Source: Opisthorchis felineus (lineage: Eukaryota > Platyhelminthes > Trematoda > Opisthorchiida > Opisthorchiidae). From it: 64,000 nucleotides of DNA. The position numbers were made by a program, and so were the translations under genes. The notes under the pieces are model-generated. The model saw only the letters and a program-made list of their open reading frames with translations. It was not told the origin of the DNA and searched no databases. Each line of letters opens with the position of its first letter. Position 1 is the stretch's first letter. Of this stretch, positions 1 to 13,865 are shown in pieces. The stretch covers positions 306,666 through 370,665 of the forward strand of contig SJOL01008821.1 in assembly GCA_004794785.1 (NCBI GenBank). The letters run 5' to 3'.

Positions 1-1886
1 TGCTTGGCCCATGTCAAAATTGCCTAGTCCACTCTAAAATCTAGCTGTCCAAATGTTATCAGACAAATTCTAAAAGCTGGGGGCCTGAATCAACCTGTCC
101 TTTGGTTTAGGGGAGTCAATATTACTGGAACGCTGAAACGACCGACAGCTGTTTTGCTTGTAAAGATACAGGTTTTAAGATTGTCCATTTTGCTATCCGT
201 AATACAGCGCTGATCTGGTAAATAGCCTTCTTCAACTGAATTATATTGTTCTTATATTTTAAAATTAAGTTCACTTTTGAGAGCAAAGTGTATTCCACAA
301 GCTCAGAGGAAACTCACAGCTTTCTTCGATCACCTTTTAAGTGACTGCAGTTTCCTTGCCAATTTCGTCATTTATATATTTTGCGGAAAATATTTATCGC
401 AAATCGTACTACTTAGCTAGATAATACATACGCTTTGCACTATTTCAAACAGGCGTTAACACCGTGATTCATCAACTTCATTTCCTGACAATTGCCATCA
501 GCTCGTTTGATTAAACGTAAAAATTTGGTTCCGTTTGCAGCATCTTGAGAAAGCACAGTCTTGCCTGTTCACACAGAATGCATTCTGTAGATCTGTACGG
601 CCCCGACGACACTCAAAAGAGATTCAGGTCAATGGAGCTCAGTCTCCTCGACGGTTCCTCTGAGAGAGGAAACGTCTTTCAAGCTTGGTCCTGTACTCTT
701 GAATGTTGTTAACTTCTCATCGTCTGTTGCAGATGAGGTCCGCTTTTAGGTGCGAGGCAGCTAAATACATGAAATCCTGTATTCAGCTTGAAAAGCATTT
801 TTTTTACATACTGAGCAAAATTAACTGCTCCAAACTTATCATAGTTCCTGATGTACAACCAGCCAACTAATACATTTGGTCCCATTTTCAGGCAGTAGGT
901 AGTCACTGGTAAACCATTTCAATTTCAGTCAATGCATGAGGGTAGCATTCTCCGTTTGTTCCTTGCAAACACACAGAATTAGTCGATCACGCACTAGTCA
1001 CCAAAAAATTCCTCTAACCACTGACACTGAGGTCCAAGTTTTAGGACAATGCACAACATTAGAAATCATACAACTGAAAAATTCTTAATTGATGTCCAGA
1101 ATCTCCCTTGTTCACGTTTATCCCCACAAAATATCATAGCATTCATGTTAATTTGATGTGCTTCGTAAAATGGAGTAGGGCTTGCAAACTTGCTTGCAAC
1201 TTCTGATTAGAGAATCACACTATTCTTTGTTTCTTGATAATTTTCGCACCTAACTATTTCCTCTGATTGACAACAAGCTGGCACATCTGGCTGGGCTGCT
1301 CCTCCCACTGGTCCACCCTAAAGGTCGAGAAAATAGAGATAATTGGCCGCACTTCAATTACAGAAAACGATAGTTTACTAGCTTTCTTGCCAAGAACAGT
1401 GTACGTTATATTTCTAGCACACTGCATGCTGAGCTCTTCCTCGGCATTTTGGGGTTATTTTAAATCAGCCAACCTCAGTGATTTGTGAGTAACACACGAT
1501 TTACTAACATCGAATATCGCACATGGGATAGTTATACCACTATGCGCGCCTTAAATCTCGTTTGGAACCGTCAGTTTTACTTCGGGATAACTTTATTGTT
1601 TGAAGACCTTTCAATGAATTTATCCGCATCGATAACTGAAGGTGGATACGTCTATTAGACAGGTCACATTTCGCCGACTGTTATCCCCCACCTTTCATTA
1701 GGTTGGTCAAGTATTTTTTTGTGTTTGATCAGTGTCCAATAAATCAGCTGAAGATCCGCCTTTTGAGTTTCGAAAACGACTAGCGTACTTCCTGTTGATT
1801 TAGACAGTTCAGGTAAATGATTCGCAACCTCAATTGACCTGTTTCATATCCTTGGTTGAGAACCACTGCCTAAGAGGATGATTTAC
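1..1886. other. No supported gene; intergenic or intronic
   Basis: I see no convincing coding segment or repeat here. A minus-strand open frame at 709-905 has a usable acceptor (AG at 906-907), but its only donor (TAT/GTAAAA at 806-808) is weak, so I leave it out as an exon. Confidence 0.4.
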
Positions 1887-2063
1887 CAGTGGCGTAAGAA
1901 CCAGCAAAGGTAGAAGGTTGCATAGAAGTTGAGTGAAGGTGAAATGTCAAGCGCTCCTGATGCATTCGGGTCACGACAAACGTTACATCATAGCGAACGT
2001 TATCCCCGGTTCCAAAAAGTGCATTAAGTTCAACAAGGTTGTTATCTAGTAAGATCGAAAGGC
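1887..2063 (-). CDS. Candidate internal exon, unknown protein
   Basis: This 177-bp open segment has an acceptor (ctttacag, AG at 2064-2065) and a donor (CACTG/GTAAAT at 1885-1886). It would encode about 58 residues, including DNVRYDVTFVVTRMHQERLT, a beta-strand-like alternating pattern. I recognise no domain. It is listed for its good splice pair. Open segments of this size are expected by chance in this window, so it may be an intron fragment. Confidence 0.22.
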
Positions 2064-2731
2064 CTGTAAAGTGCACTTAGGGGAATCAAATATCTAAGCA
2101 GAATATTGTAACTATCGTCTAAATGAAGGTCATCAGTAGAATACCCACTTTCTCTCAGCCGTTTACTGAAAGAGTTGGCCTCAAAACAAGGAACCATCGT
2201 TCCTCAAAGCCATCAGGTTGACTCTTCGTGAATCAAGGAAATTTCATATAAATTACACATCCGGATACTTCCGTCAATGAACATCGGCGTAAGCAATTCA
2301 AGATACCCATCCCTACGCTGCTGTAAGCCGCATCATATCTTGTAGGCCCCTGTAAAAACCACGGGAATTTCCCGGACATTTTAAAGCGTCAAAGAATATG
2401 TGTAGTGAACATTACAATAAGAACCCACTTGCTTTGTTGGCGACGCACTTGCTTCGATATATAATAATCTAGTCATTTATGGACACCTTAGTTCTGTCAA
2501 AGATAGATACAAACTGGAGTATTTGCATGAGGTAAGCATCACAAAATCAACCACCATGAACGAATCCTCCTGTACAAGCCATGCCTCAAGATTTCGGTAC
2601 ATTCTCAGTTCCAACTTCTGTCTACCTAGACCGATCAGCTCCACGTTGCTTCTTACTTACAGCAAGCTGTCACCTAATTCCTTAAAGATAGTTCCTACCT
2701 AACAAAACATTAGTCGAAGTATATGACGTAC

Positions 2732-3020
2732 AACATGCTGAAAACTGGACCAATCCTTAAAAATTCCTGAACTTAATAGTTTACCGTAATCGGGTTCGTC
2801 TTTATGTGTATACAGCGAGAAGCTTAACTCGCTGCGAGTGGACTTGAGGAGTTCCACCAATGCCAAATCGGAATATTCAGGGCTCCGCGGTGTTTGAATG
2901 GAAGTTTTGGGCACATATGCTTTTACTCGGCTGAACATCTCGTTGTTGTATCCATATACGTGACTGTACGGGAAACAGTGAAATTCCCCAGGCACGAGAG
3001 CAGGCAACACGTGCTCTAAC
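2732..3020 (-). CDS. Candidate internal exon, unknown protein
   Basis: The open segment follows an acceptor (ttttgttacag, AG at 3021-3022) and ends at a GTACGT donor (2730-2731). It would encode about 96 residues, including SPEYSDLALVELLKSTRSEL and YTHKDEPDYGKLLSSG. The composition is more protein-like than most open frames here, with acidic and hydrophilic helices and no low-complexity runs. No family is recognised. If real, it would lie in the same transcript as the candidate exon at 1887-2063. Confidence 0.28.
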
Positions 3021-6000
3021 TGTAACAAAAGATGAAGTTAGGTGGTTCAGCACAAAACGAACACAAATCATGTTATTTTTCCCTTTAAAACTATGCGCAG
3101 ACAAAACATTAAGCTGTGATTTGACAGTTTAGCTAAATTGTAAGCCGACTGTGACAAGAAGAATTCCTCCAAGTTTGAAAACTACCCCTCAAAATAGCCT
3201 ACTTCTTTAAAATCCTTCAGGATTTGGTTTGGAATGGATGCATTTTGAGGGTTCAGACCCGATTTCCAACAAAAACCAATCCTAACCTTTAAAAGCTACC
3301 GTGCCTCTCTCTTGACACGGATGCATTTCTAACAAAGACCAGTTTGGAAAACTTTTACATTTGGAATTCTCATATTCGTAAACTAATAAATAAACAGTAA
3401 ATATTATAAACAGCCACATCACAGACGATTATTAGCGAAGGCATTGTGGGCCTTAAAACAGGAACTTTGTCTGAATTAAACTTCTTCAGCATCCTTCCCT
3501 TGAGGGAGAACTTTAAAATACTGGTCAAAAGTTTTCTGTACTCTGTGTGGGTCCGAAACGTCAAAACGAACGTCAAGCGAACAACCAACTTGATTATTTC
3601 TGAAGAAACGCTGAGTCCTGTATGGGCGTTAGGGCCACTCTTATAAATGTTATCATATGGGTACTTTACCCGGAGAGTAAATACTAATACAACAAAGGAT
3701 TTTGACAATACCATCACATTGTGTACACGCAAGAATTTTGTCTCATTCTGAAATCTAGGGGAGATGTATTCTTCTGAATCTGCAACTACAGATACTCTAC
3801 TGATACGGGACATCCCTAAAAGGAACCATCCCTCAAAAGCTACCAATCTGATCAGCGTCTTGCAAAGCCACCTGTCTCCCACTTCAGTTTTATCGACATC
3901 AAGGGACCAACAAAAACGATCGGTTTTGCGACGGGGACTGGTATTAAAATATGCTCAAAGAGACCTGTCCAGGTACGGGTTAATCACACTACTGAAGGGT
4001 CCCTAGTGACTGAACTATAATTCGTCAGCTCGTCGGTTTGAATCCTCCTGGATATTTATGAGCTTTGCACTATCGATTACTACTAATAAGAACAAAATAG
4101 TTGCGCACTGCTTGTCTGCTTTTTGACGCAGAATGACTTCACCCACAGAATGAAATCTTGATTCATAAAGAAACTGATTGAAAGTGGTTCTTCTTAAACA
4201 GCCATCCATCTTAAGAGCGGTCACCGCAAGCAGAAACAGCTTTTTCCTTATGGATTAAGTCCTTCTTGTTACAGACCATTTCTCAGAAGGACTAGTTCCG
4301 GTCCGTCTCTTCAAGCGATGTCCCAGAAAGGTAAGTTACACTTTGGGGAGGATGGTTTCCTATGAAACAAAAAGATTGATTCGTTGAACAGGCAGGCAAG
4401 AGCTGTGGATCTAGAAGACTGGATTTATCATGAGAGATGGGTCAGAACATCACCACCTACTGTATAATAAAACGGCAATAATTATGTCACATCTAAGAAT
4501 AGAATAGTGGCTGCAGCATACTAAGGTCAATATAATCCAAATCCCTGGATTGAACCGACTCCTGAAAGTATTTCCCGGATGGCCAAACGAGCTATTTAAT
4601 TGAACAGCAAGCTCAGATTCCAAGACGGCCTTGAAGACATTGATACTAGTTAGTATAACGTCACTTGGCATAAGTACGCTCTAGTTTGGGCATTCAAAAC
4701 CTGACGATATCCCACGGAAACAGAAGGTACTGCCTCTACCAGTGATTAGTCAAATGACAGTCATAGTTCCACGTCTTCTTGGGATCCAAATCAGACAACG
4801 TATTGTTAACTTTGATTACCGGGTTGCTCACTTTTCCACCTAACCAAATTTGCTTGTTGTTAGTTGGTGAGTATTTAAACTCTGTTGAAATAACCTGGAC
4901 ATGGTTTGAATTTCTGCTCGATATCGAGAAACTGGTGACCACCGGACTGAAACGTTGGAATCTGTCTCAATGTGTCCATGGTGATCAAGTTAATGTAGCT
5001 GTTATTTTTTATGTTCCTTATTTTGACGGATCAAATCAAGGGCGCTGCTGGTTCATTTTTGTTAAGGCTGCTAGTTTTTTTTGCTTTCAAATAGTGGTAT
5101 TCCATCCCATATTGATTACTCGTGATTAACGGCACACTGTGAACCCTTATGACAAGAATAGTCACGTGCTTTATATCCGGACGAGTGGCAAGACTGTTGT
5201 AGTCCTCTTTTGTATGCGTGAACTGGTTTAAACTGATCTAATCAAGTCTTGTTGTAGTGATGCTACTTTATCACGATAGATTATCATCATCGTGTAAAAA
5301 TGGAGGTAAAAGTCTGCCATACAAAGTAAAGATATTTCAGTAGAACAGATCACGTACAAGGATGAAATAAAAGCTGTGTTCATGGTATCCGTTCAAGTGG
5401 CGTTCGCAGAGTAGGGTCCTTCCAAAGGTATCAGTCCTATTTTTTGCTCTTTTGTTAGTTTTTATGAATCGGTAAAGGAGATCTCATTGATTCATAGGTT
5501 TAGTGCCTCATTGTATTATTGCTGAATTTGCGATATGTGCTGTTTTGCCTGCTGCTGCGATATTAGGGATGGCTGAATTCACTTCAATTTTTTTCTTCCC
5601 AAACTACCTGCCTAGGACGACTAAGAAATGAAGCATATATATTTTACCGGTTCACCTGAATTTGCAACAACATTTTGTCGGAAAAAACTTTTTTCTCCTC
5701 AAAGAACGACCGTTTTTGTGTACTTTCTGTCCGCGAGAAGCCATCTGCGAGTCATCCTCGCTAACCGCAAAACGCCTGCTTACTACATGAAACTCAGTGG
5801 ACCGCAGACAGTCACTGAAAATTCCCTTGCACATCTATAAGGCCCGTAAGTCAGCATTTAGGGAGGCAGTTCTGGCTAACCTGGAGTAGTCAGTTAGGCG
5901 CGATCAAATAATACTGACTCAAAACATTTCTCTACAACGGCAGTAATCTCTGATCACCCAGTCTGCTTTGAATGTGTTTACACGTCTTCTTAATAAGTGT

Positions 6001-6445
6001 TTCCAAGACCCAAACCTATAAACGTATATTGTATACTGACAATTGAAGAATGTACAATAAACGTCAACATCTCGTTGCATGTTTTGTCCCCGTTCTTATC
6101 AATAACACATTTGCGTTTATTTTATTTTCGTAAATAAATTGCCTCTCTAGAAAAAGCTTCCATTTGTCATTAATAATAGTCATCAGGAAGATATTGTGTA
6201 GTTGCGATTAAAGCGAAATAATAATTCGTTCATCAAAAAGAAGCTTACAACAGAGCATTCTCGAAAATTTGGTAATCGCTGTTGCTGGAAGTTAGGGTCA
6301 AAAACGTCTAACTCAACCTCTGAAACGACAGAATGTGCAGTATTTTTCAGATTAAACAAGAGGCATGCGATGATTTGCCTCATAGTGATACTGATACTGA
6401 TGAGGAGAGGAACAGTTCAAACAGAACCGATATGAACGAGATATA

Positions 6446-6448
<3 letters not shown>
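3021..6448. other. Mostly unassigned sequence
   Basis: There are several short minus-strand open segments with partial splice signals: 3670-3815 (acceptor tttag, donor CTCCGG/GTAAAG) and 4740-4931 (acceptor caccag, donor CACTG/GTAGAG). None is convincing alone. The 170-codon open frame at 3370-3882 (-) is about the longest expected by chance. I see no repeat. Confidence 0.35.

Positions 6449-6494
<46 letters not shown>
6449..6494. repeat. (TA)n microsatellite
   Basis: This is an uninterrupted run of about 23 TA dinucleotides. On the plus strand it produces a meaningless Tyr-Ile open frame. Such perfect runs change length easily between individuals. Confidence 0.95.
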
Positions 6495-6495
<1 letters not shown>

Positions 6496-6718
6496 GAGAT
6501 ATGAACTCCCGCAACCGCTTACATGCGATGATCATGACATGAATGCGTTTACACTGTTATCATTGGATCTACTAAAAAGTGAAATTTGCATTCTGGGTTC
6601 TCCGACTCTTATAACTCGTTTTTCTGTTGCAACCGCAGTACCGTTTATAAAATTGTTTACACTGTTTACAAAATTTTCTGAAGTAGTTTTTCTTAATTCG
6701 CTCGCGCCGTGGACCAAC

Positions 6719-6891
6719 CAGATCTAGCTGGTGGCTCCATGTTTAGCACATGAATTTTGTCAAAGTATTCTGTCCACACACATACGCCTTGGCACAAGAC
6801 ATCAGCCTGCCCTGGAGCTGTAGACTGGCCATGGTTATAACCAGCTCCGTACACAGATGTGAAATGAAAATGATTGGTTTTGACATCGCAG
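6719..6891 (-). CDS. Candidate internal exon, unknown protein
   Basis: It has a strong acceptor with a pyrimidine tract (ttcttctctttag, AG at 6892-6893) and a modest donor (TCTG/GTTGGT). It would encode about 57 residues, including VYGAGYNHGQSTAPGQADVL and a CQGVCVW cysteine pair, which would suit a secreted or extracellular segment. No domain is assigned. Chance remains a real alternative. Confidence 0.24.
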
Positions 6892-7008
6892 CTAAAGAGA
6901 AGAAACCAAAATGTCAACACTCCATAGCTTTTAGCATTTTATTGCATTGATCAAAGAGACAGGAGATCTCATCTAAATAAGATTTACGGAAATTGACTAC
7001 ATGTATAC

Positions 7009-7177
7009 TGAACTTCTATCAGGCGTAAAATGCTGCAAATTCAGTTGGATCTTTGTGTCCTCAGTAATACAAGCAATTAACACGTCTCCTACATTGATGT
7101 TATTTAATAACGAATCAAGGACCAAACATCGTAAGCATTTTCTTTCAGGTGAACAGTGATGACAGCCAGCTAGGATT
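7009..7177 (-). CDS. Candidate internal exon, unknown protein
   Basis: The acceptor is ggtctgtag (AG at 7178-7179) and the donor is TTCA/GTATAC. The peptide has a cysteine cluster, CHHCSPERKCLRC, then GDVLIACITEDTKIQLNLQ. The next open segment upstream on this strand, 7280-7422, also has a good acceptor (catctttcag), so the two could be neighbouring exons with a 102-bp intron. The family is unknown. Confidence 0.22.
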
Positions 7178-9963
7178 CTACAGACCAGAAGGCTCACTGA
7201 CCAGATTACGACAGTGAGTTTTGAAAGAATTTCACTCGTAGACGCCAAATTAAACCACTAATCAACTTTGGCGCTACACTCTTGCACAAGTTAAGCAACT
7301 TGTGGTCAGTCAAATCAAAAACGAACAACTGCATGGCGTAATAACAAAAAATAGCCTGACTTTGAAGGGCTAGGTTATTCTGGTTGGAAGACTTATTTGT
7401 CCTGCAGACAGGAATACCGGTCCTGAAAGATGAAATTTTGTCCAAGATGCAACGAAAGACAACTGGTTCTCAATGCATATTCCACTCGCCGGCAGTGGTA
7501 CGAATGACAGTTTGAAGAACGTCAACAAAACACTGATGTCTTGATAAAGTAACAAATGCGTTTAGGCTGATCGCCACAAAAGCATTCAAAATAGAAATCA
7601 AATGCTTTCCAGGCTTAACTAGCAACCTATCAGCGCAATATTACGGGAAACATCAAAACTCCACGTTTTATTTACCACCGGTGAACCTATTTTGCTGCGA
7701 AATAGCGGAATTCACAAACACAGGAAAAAATCAGCCAAACTGGATCTACGTTCATGTCGTCGGTATTCAACAAGGTTTTCTTCTGATTTTTCTGCTAGTT
7801 ATTTATTCATAGTGACGGGACGGCAGTGGCTCGAGATATGGTGCAAATGATGAGGTTGGCTACGTTAGTTGTTCAATGATCATCTTCAAAAAACCTATCC
7901 TACTGAGCTGCATCAATCTCCGCCTGGAAGGTGCAGATCCCCTTGCTGGTTTTCATGTAGATGTTCAGGATGATACCACTGACTACAATACTGGCAGTTC
8001 TCTGTCCTCGTGTCAACAAACGTGATGGTTTTCACCATTTGATAGAACCCTACAAATGGCTCTATGCTCATACTTCACGGCCTTCTTTCTCTAAAAACCG
8101 GTATGGTGGCCTTCCACACAGTTCTTGTGCTTCAAATATATCGTTGTGTTTCTAAACTCACTACTCATATGTTTCGAAATGAGGCCCCAGTCAGGCAAAC
8201 TACATCGTGTGTTCGCGGAACTTCTGTGCCGATTCCTAACACCGGATAACCTTATTGTACATAGGAAATGAACCAACGCTTGATCAAACTTTTGCTTCAT
8301 TAGATAAAGCGGAAGGCAAATAATCTACCACCGGTGAAGTTATTTGGATTTTGAGCACGAATGTTTCACCTCGACTAAACTACGATCACTTTCCCTCAAG
8401 TGCACTTTAGCACGACGCAAAACAAATAAAAGTGTCGATACAACTCACTCAAAAAGCGTGGATCATCTGAAAAGAACAATCACGCTGGTTTACACTTTCC
8501 CCAATGGAGACACGTGAATATTTCATAAATTTTGTCCATAAACGTTTGTTCTTATATGATCGGGAAAAGATAAACCTAATTATGTAGGTGAAAAACATAG
8601 CTCCCCGTAGAGACTCTCTCAAGAACGGAACGAAAGGGGCCGGTATCAACAGTGGATGATTGACGAGGGAAAAACTACTTTCCAAAAAATTGATTTAAGC
8701 TAAAAGACATCTAATGTTGAAAATTACTGTGCACATACCGCTACAGCTTCCGATCGCTTGGTTGGAGGGAAGGTGAACAACTGGCTGTTGGTACGGTGAT
8801 TTTCCCTTCAAAGGGAATTCTCCACATAAGGGAAAGATTGTTGTTGAGCCTCCCTTGACAGGGTAACACAAGTACGTAGGGACACTGGATCAGCAGAAAT
8901 TTGCTTATAATGGACTGTTTTTGTCATCCAAGCCGTTTAAAGGCGACCGATATCGTATAGGCATACCTGAACTATATCGTTTTTCAACCTTCCAGGTAGA
9001 CTTCATAACGGCTTTCTAAGCTGTGACGGTTTTCACCCAGCAAAGAACAGTGATGTCCGTATTCGGCATTCGTAGAAGGAAAAACAGGGAGCGACCCTAT
9101 TCGAAGCCTAGTTTTGGTCCTTGGCTCCAGTCCAGTACTGACCGACAACGAGAATTACTAAGTGAGCAGAAATGTCAGCAATATCCTGTCCCCAGAAAAA
9201 CAAACAGGTGGACTGGTAGTGAACTTTAATTTCATGTCATAAAGATACCAGTGCGGAATGAACGCTGGCAATTTGAGAAGTATTTCATTTAGGTGACTGA
9301 TGTTTGCCCACACATTTTGTATTAGTCGGGTACCTCATACTAGCGAACAAAATGGAATACCAGATAATGCAACATAACAAAGTAAGCATTGTGGAGATTC
9401 CCTAGGAAAATCTCTTCGGGTACCCGTTCTCACACATTTACTAGCTTAGACTAAATATGGCGTTTATGTTTCGGAAAAAACTCAAAACGAAGGCAAAAGT
9501 GGACAACGTTGTCGAAACATTATCATTTCAACAGCAAACAGTGTTATTCAGTTTGTGAAAATGTTGGCACTCATTTCGAATCTTGGCGTCATTGGTTCGT
9601 CAAAAATATTTAGAATATGGTTGAGGAAGTTCAGAAATAACCCAATAATGGATAATCCAATCCTTGACAGATGGTCAGTGTTTTAGGCTTCTTAGCGATG
9701 TTCCTGTTAAGAGAGACTATAGTAGTCAGTTATATTAATATTCTGCTAACATGGAAGCCATTGCAACAGTTGGTCGTGTGGAAAATTATGATCTCAACGC
9801 TAACTAATTAAGTTAATGCAATAGAAGAGCAAAACTTTAGGTCTTAACCGCAAAGTAAAACCCCTAAAAACGAGTGGTCTGACTAGATGACGACAGCTCC
9901 ACACTTAAATGGCTGAGTGAATTTCATGTGGAGCTTATTGAGGTACCGATTTTAGAAACTCAC

Positions 9964-10179
9964 TTTGATCTTGAAACAAAGGCACCTGGAAATTTGTCCC
10001 ATAACAGGTTGCCAAACCAAGTGAATCGATAACGCCTTGAAGTCCCACCTTCCACTTTTCGGGAAATGCGATTTCCACCGTTGGGATTACCGATACGTGA
10101 TAAACCAGAAACTTGACAACTTTCCGGTGATCGTAGTTAAGCACGGTTTGATAAACAACGTTCACCTGACGACCTTTTT
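9964..10179 (-). CDS. Candidate internal exon, unknown protein
   Basis: A 216-bp segment ends at a consensus donor, CAAA/GTGAGT (9962-9963), and begins after catggcag (AG at 10180-10181), which has a poor pyrimidine tract. It encodes about 71 residues, including YHVSVIPTVEIAFPEKWKVG and GLATCYGTNFQVPLFQDQ. The alternating hydrophobic pattern suggests beta strands. I recognise no family. Confidence 0.25.
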
Positions 10180-10862
10180 CTGCCATGGTTGCAGTTAACT
10201 TTAAAAGGAACAGTCAAAATAATTCAGCTCAAATCTGGTTGACTTGGCTATAGTGTTCTTCCACAACAAGCAACATTGCAACAAGTAAATAAATTTCACA
10301 AACAGCGATATCCTGCCACAGGACACCTGCATCAGGCAGGAAACCTTTCAGAACGCGAAAAGAAATGTGTTATAAGGAGCCTTTCCTGTGTATAAAGTTC
10401 CTTCTGACGAGCATTAAAAGCATATCTCCGATGGCAACTACGAAAATGGTTGTCCTGTTCAAGCGATGACTACCTAAAGAAGCTCCTGAAAACCACCACA
10501 TTTTAGCGAAAACCTAGTTTTAGTGTGGGGTAATAAAACTGTCCGTACATTTCCACCTTGGGAACGAGTTGGAATAGACCATTACTGATGACTGTTTTGC
10601 TACCTTGTAATGGACTTAACAGACAGAATCAGTCCACTTTGGCAAGCAAAACTCACACAGGGGTTGCCTGACTCTCAGTGTGACATTTCGGTTCATATAA
10701 GTGAATGAACAGTGATTTCGTTATTGTGATTCTCTAATGTGCCCATTTATGAACATCCTTAGCTATCCGACAAACACTTGGTTGAATGTGTAGACCGACT
10801 ATAGACTGCCTCAGCTGGTCGGTACTATATTCCTCATTCGGGCTGTTCAATCGAGGTGTTTG

Positions 10863-10935
10863 ATGTTTATTCAACAGACTTGACTGGTGAACCCAAAAAA
10901 GGACGAAATCAGTGATGGATTGTCCGGAGTTTCTA
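10863..10935 (+). ncRNA. Degraded hammerhead ribozyme, GGACGAAAT subfamily
   Basis: CTGGTGA at 10884-10890 (invariant A6 changed to G), stem II CCC...GG(A) around a run of A, and GAAA at 10905-10908 are followed by AGTGATGGATTGTCCGGAGT. Without a gap this matches the intact copy at 20826-20877 (GGTCGTGGGCTGTCGAAGAG). The inner stem I no longer pairs and the NUH site is lost (AGTG), so self-cleavage is unlikely. It is closest to the copy at 15425-15500. The GGACGAAA 3-prime half of stem II resembles schistosome Sm-alpha hammerheads. Confidence 0.55.
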
Positions 10936-11521
10936 CCGCATCTCCGAGTAGCGTCATATCAAGGATAGATCAGTATAGGCCAGGATGTAGCCAACCGATG
11001 TAACCGTGAAAAAACACCTCTAAATGGCATCCCGGACGGGATGACTCGAAGGCTACCTATAAACATGCGACATTTCGGGTGTAGCCCCACATATTTGGCT
11101 GAAGAACATTATGAACAAGACTGCTTGATTCCTACGTTCACACCATATCAGTGTGCAAATGAATGACCCATCCGAGTGATAATGAAGACTTCAAAATTCA
11201 GGCGTAAACTCTGGACAGACAGCAATTAGCAATAATTTGTTGGCGAATCCCGACCAAACTTCAAAAATGTTTCAGCTCTGCCCTTTTTGAACTTTAACTT
11301 CCGGCAGCGTATAAAACACTCAAAGGCTTTCAAAAAATCCAAGTGACTTTTTGCTTAATTCGCCTCCTGAGAAGATCACTACTAAAAGAATTACCGCCTC
11401 CAGGTGAGGTCCTTTTTCTTGATCTTCGGAGGTTCTTAACAATGTTAAGTATCCTCGCAGGTGATGCTGGTATGGGTAAATTTCTCCAGTACGTTTCATA
11501 CTTCTATTTAAAAGGAGTTAC

Positions 11522-11562
11522 ATATATATATATAAATGTATATATATATATATATATATATG
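11522..11562. repeat. (TA)n microsatellite, interrupted
   Basis: Two TA runs are separated by AATG. It is simple-sequence DNA with no coding value. Confidence 0.93.
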
Positions 11563-13142
11563 CCTGATCAAAAGGACACGGTGTGACACCCGAACGAGAA
11601 CATTGCTGGTCTTCTTCCTTTGTTAAATATTTTCATTCATGTTGACAATGAGAGCCAGAAAATTCTGATCACTACGTATAAGGCTTATGCAGCAATCAAG
11701 TTATTTTAATGTAGACCCTAAATATCATACCCAGTTCTGGGTAACTGCAGGCACAGTCCAAATACGTGCGTTATGCAGAACTGCATGGAACACACGTGTA
11801 ATGGTGACCGGGGTCTAACTAACAGATCCAGTCACACCTGATCTATGTGCTGGAGAACTGGCGGTTTAAGTGTGGTCGTCAGGTTTCCTACACCACACAA
11901 TCTACTCATCCAAAGGTAGCCATTTATGAATGATGCGCATGTTCATAGAAAAATTACTGCTATGATGCAAGAGGTGTCAAGTTTTCGTTAAACAGTAACA
12001 AATTAGCCCGTCTCTTGCAGAAATTGAGCAGCACTGCCAGCATGGCTTTTAGGGTTAGCACGAAAAAATGGAACGCAGTGAGAAAAGTGAGTTTGGTATT
12101 TACTCAACAGTTGGATATCATGAGTGTTCGAGGATACCCCTATTGCAGTGCAACAATGTGCAGGAACAGTACACGTGTATTCTAGTGTTCTTAATTTCCC
12201 AGCTTTTTTTCGTTAAACCACCGTCAAATGCCAACGCTCAGTTAGATAATAAAAGTTAACCACTTCAGCGTTTACATGGAAGTGCAGACACCAGACTAAA
12301 TAAAACCTAGTTCTTTTCTGATAAACATTCAGTAGGTACCCGCTCCTGTCAGTGAACACAGGCAGGCCTGCTTAAATAGTGCGACTCAAGGAAGGGGTTT
12401 TTAGCCTACACTGGAGGTGATCTCCCTTCCTGAGTAGCTTGAAATGCACTTTTGACCTACTTAAGAGTACGGCCTGTGTCTGTAGCGGTCTTTCTTCAGG
12501 GGTTTCAATACATCCATTGTATGGCTATTTTTCTGGTTGTTCTCAAGCGTACTTGGTCAGTCTCGAGGCAACTGCTTTAACTTTCGTCTATGATCGCCTT
12601 AAAGGATGAACGCTGTAGTGCACATTGCAGCTCAAAGGTTACCCAAAATTTCGACTGTATTTTACCGTGCCATTCTCGTTCGTTGTTTAAGGTCATCGAG
12701 TACTCAGTAACGACCAATTTTTGTATGCTGGTGCAACCTTAGAAATGGGCCCTCATTCCATATAGCTTATGGAATTCGACAGGACCGAGCAAAGTTAGTT
12801 GTTCTAAACAAGCAGCATCTACAAAGCGGCATGCTAAACAGGGCTGCTCAATTCTATGGATTCCAACGACGTCATCTAGTGCCTAAATCAATAATACCAA
12901 ACAGATTGATAACATCATGCAAAGTTACACATGAAATGTTTGAAGTTGGGGTTTTTTAGCTTCAGCCAAACTTTCACGCGTGGGGGTCACTTTGAACAAG
13001 TTTGTGAAAATGAAGACCCTTTTTTAGGTAGACATTTCCGATGGAAAATCACTTTTTTTAAAATTTTATCCCTATTGGCTAATACTATTTCAAAGCAAAC
13101 TCTCTCAGACCTCATGAATGTGCCCATTTTTGAGACTTGTAG

Positions 13143-13268
13143 GCTTCTTGAAAGGCAAGAATCATCCCCCGGTGTACAGCGACTATTTTCAGATCAAAAA
13201 CAAGGTGAAGTACCAAGTGTCCGACACTCCACCAGTGGAAGTCTCGATAAAATGGAAAAGTCTTGTAG
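13143..13268 (+). CDS. Candidate plus-strand exon, unknown protein
   Basis: A 126-bp segment lies between acceptor gagacttgtag and donor CTTGTAG/GTATAT. Two frames stay open: one reads VYSDYFQIKNKVKYQVSDTP, the other RQESSPGVQRLFSDQKQGEV. The double reading shows how easily this sequence stays open. It is the best plus-strand pair I found but remains weak. Confidence 0.15.
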
Positions 13269-13523
13269 GTATATTAGTAGGGCCTTCTGATTTGAACGTC
13301 CACTCATTGGTTCGCTAGTGAAGTAACAACCACACGTTTTTGGCTCACTTGAAAAATGACTATGATTCAAACTATGGGTAGGTCAAAGTTATTTTTTACC
13401 GAAAAGCACTGAGTGCTGCTTCCCCTTTTATGTCGAGTGGTAACAGTAGAAAGGTACAGGGAAGAGCTTGACAAAACAAAAAATATATACAATGATCTTT
13501 TCCAGATTATGTTGAGGACGTAC

Positions 13524-13627
13524 CTGGGCCTCCAGATCTGTCCTCAGTACATCAATTGCTTCTCTGCAAATGTCACCACTGAGGGACGTAATTGAATCAC
13601 CGTCAACTTGAATATAGAGTCTCATCT
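13524..13627 (-). CDS. Candidate internal exon (104 bp), unknown protein
   Basis: Both splice sites are near consensus: acceptor gtcattcttccag and donor GCCCAG/GTACGT. The frame starts with two bases of a split codon, then MRLYIQVDGDSITSLSGDIC, and ends in EAQ, a helix-like segment. It has the same length and phase, and the same CAG end, as the candidates at 20159-20262 and 62773-62876. The function is unknown. Confidence 0.3.
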
Positions 13628-13865
13628 CTGGAAGAATGACAGTCAAGAAAATGGTCTTACGTCCACCGCTTGTTTGGTGAGTGAATATCAAATGTTTAAA
13701 TAACGGATAAGCTACCGCTCACCTGTTGCATATTGTTGCACTCTGTCGTCTTTATGTGGGATGTTTTCATTTTCTCCTAAGAAGGCAAATCGGTGTTAAT
13801 TAATGAAAAGATATTATTCGAAGTGAATACCTGGTACATTGAATACCAGTCCCGTTCTCCGTTAC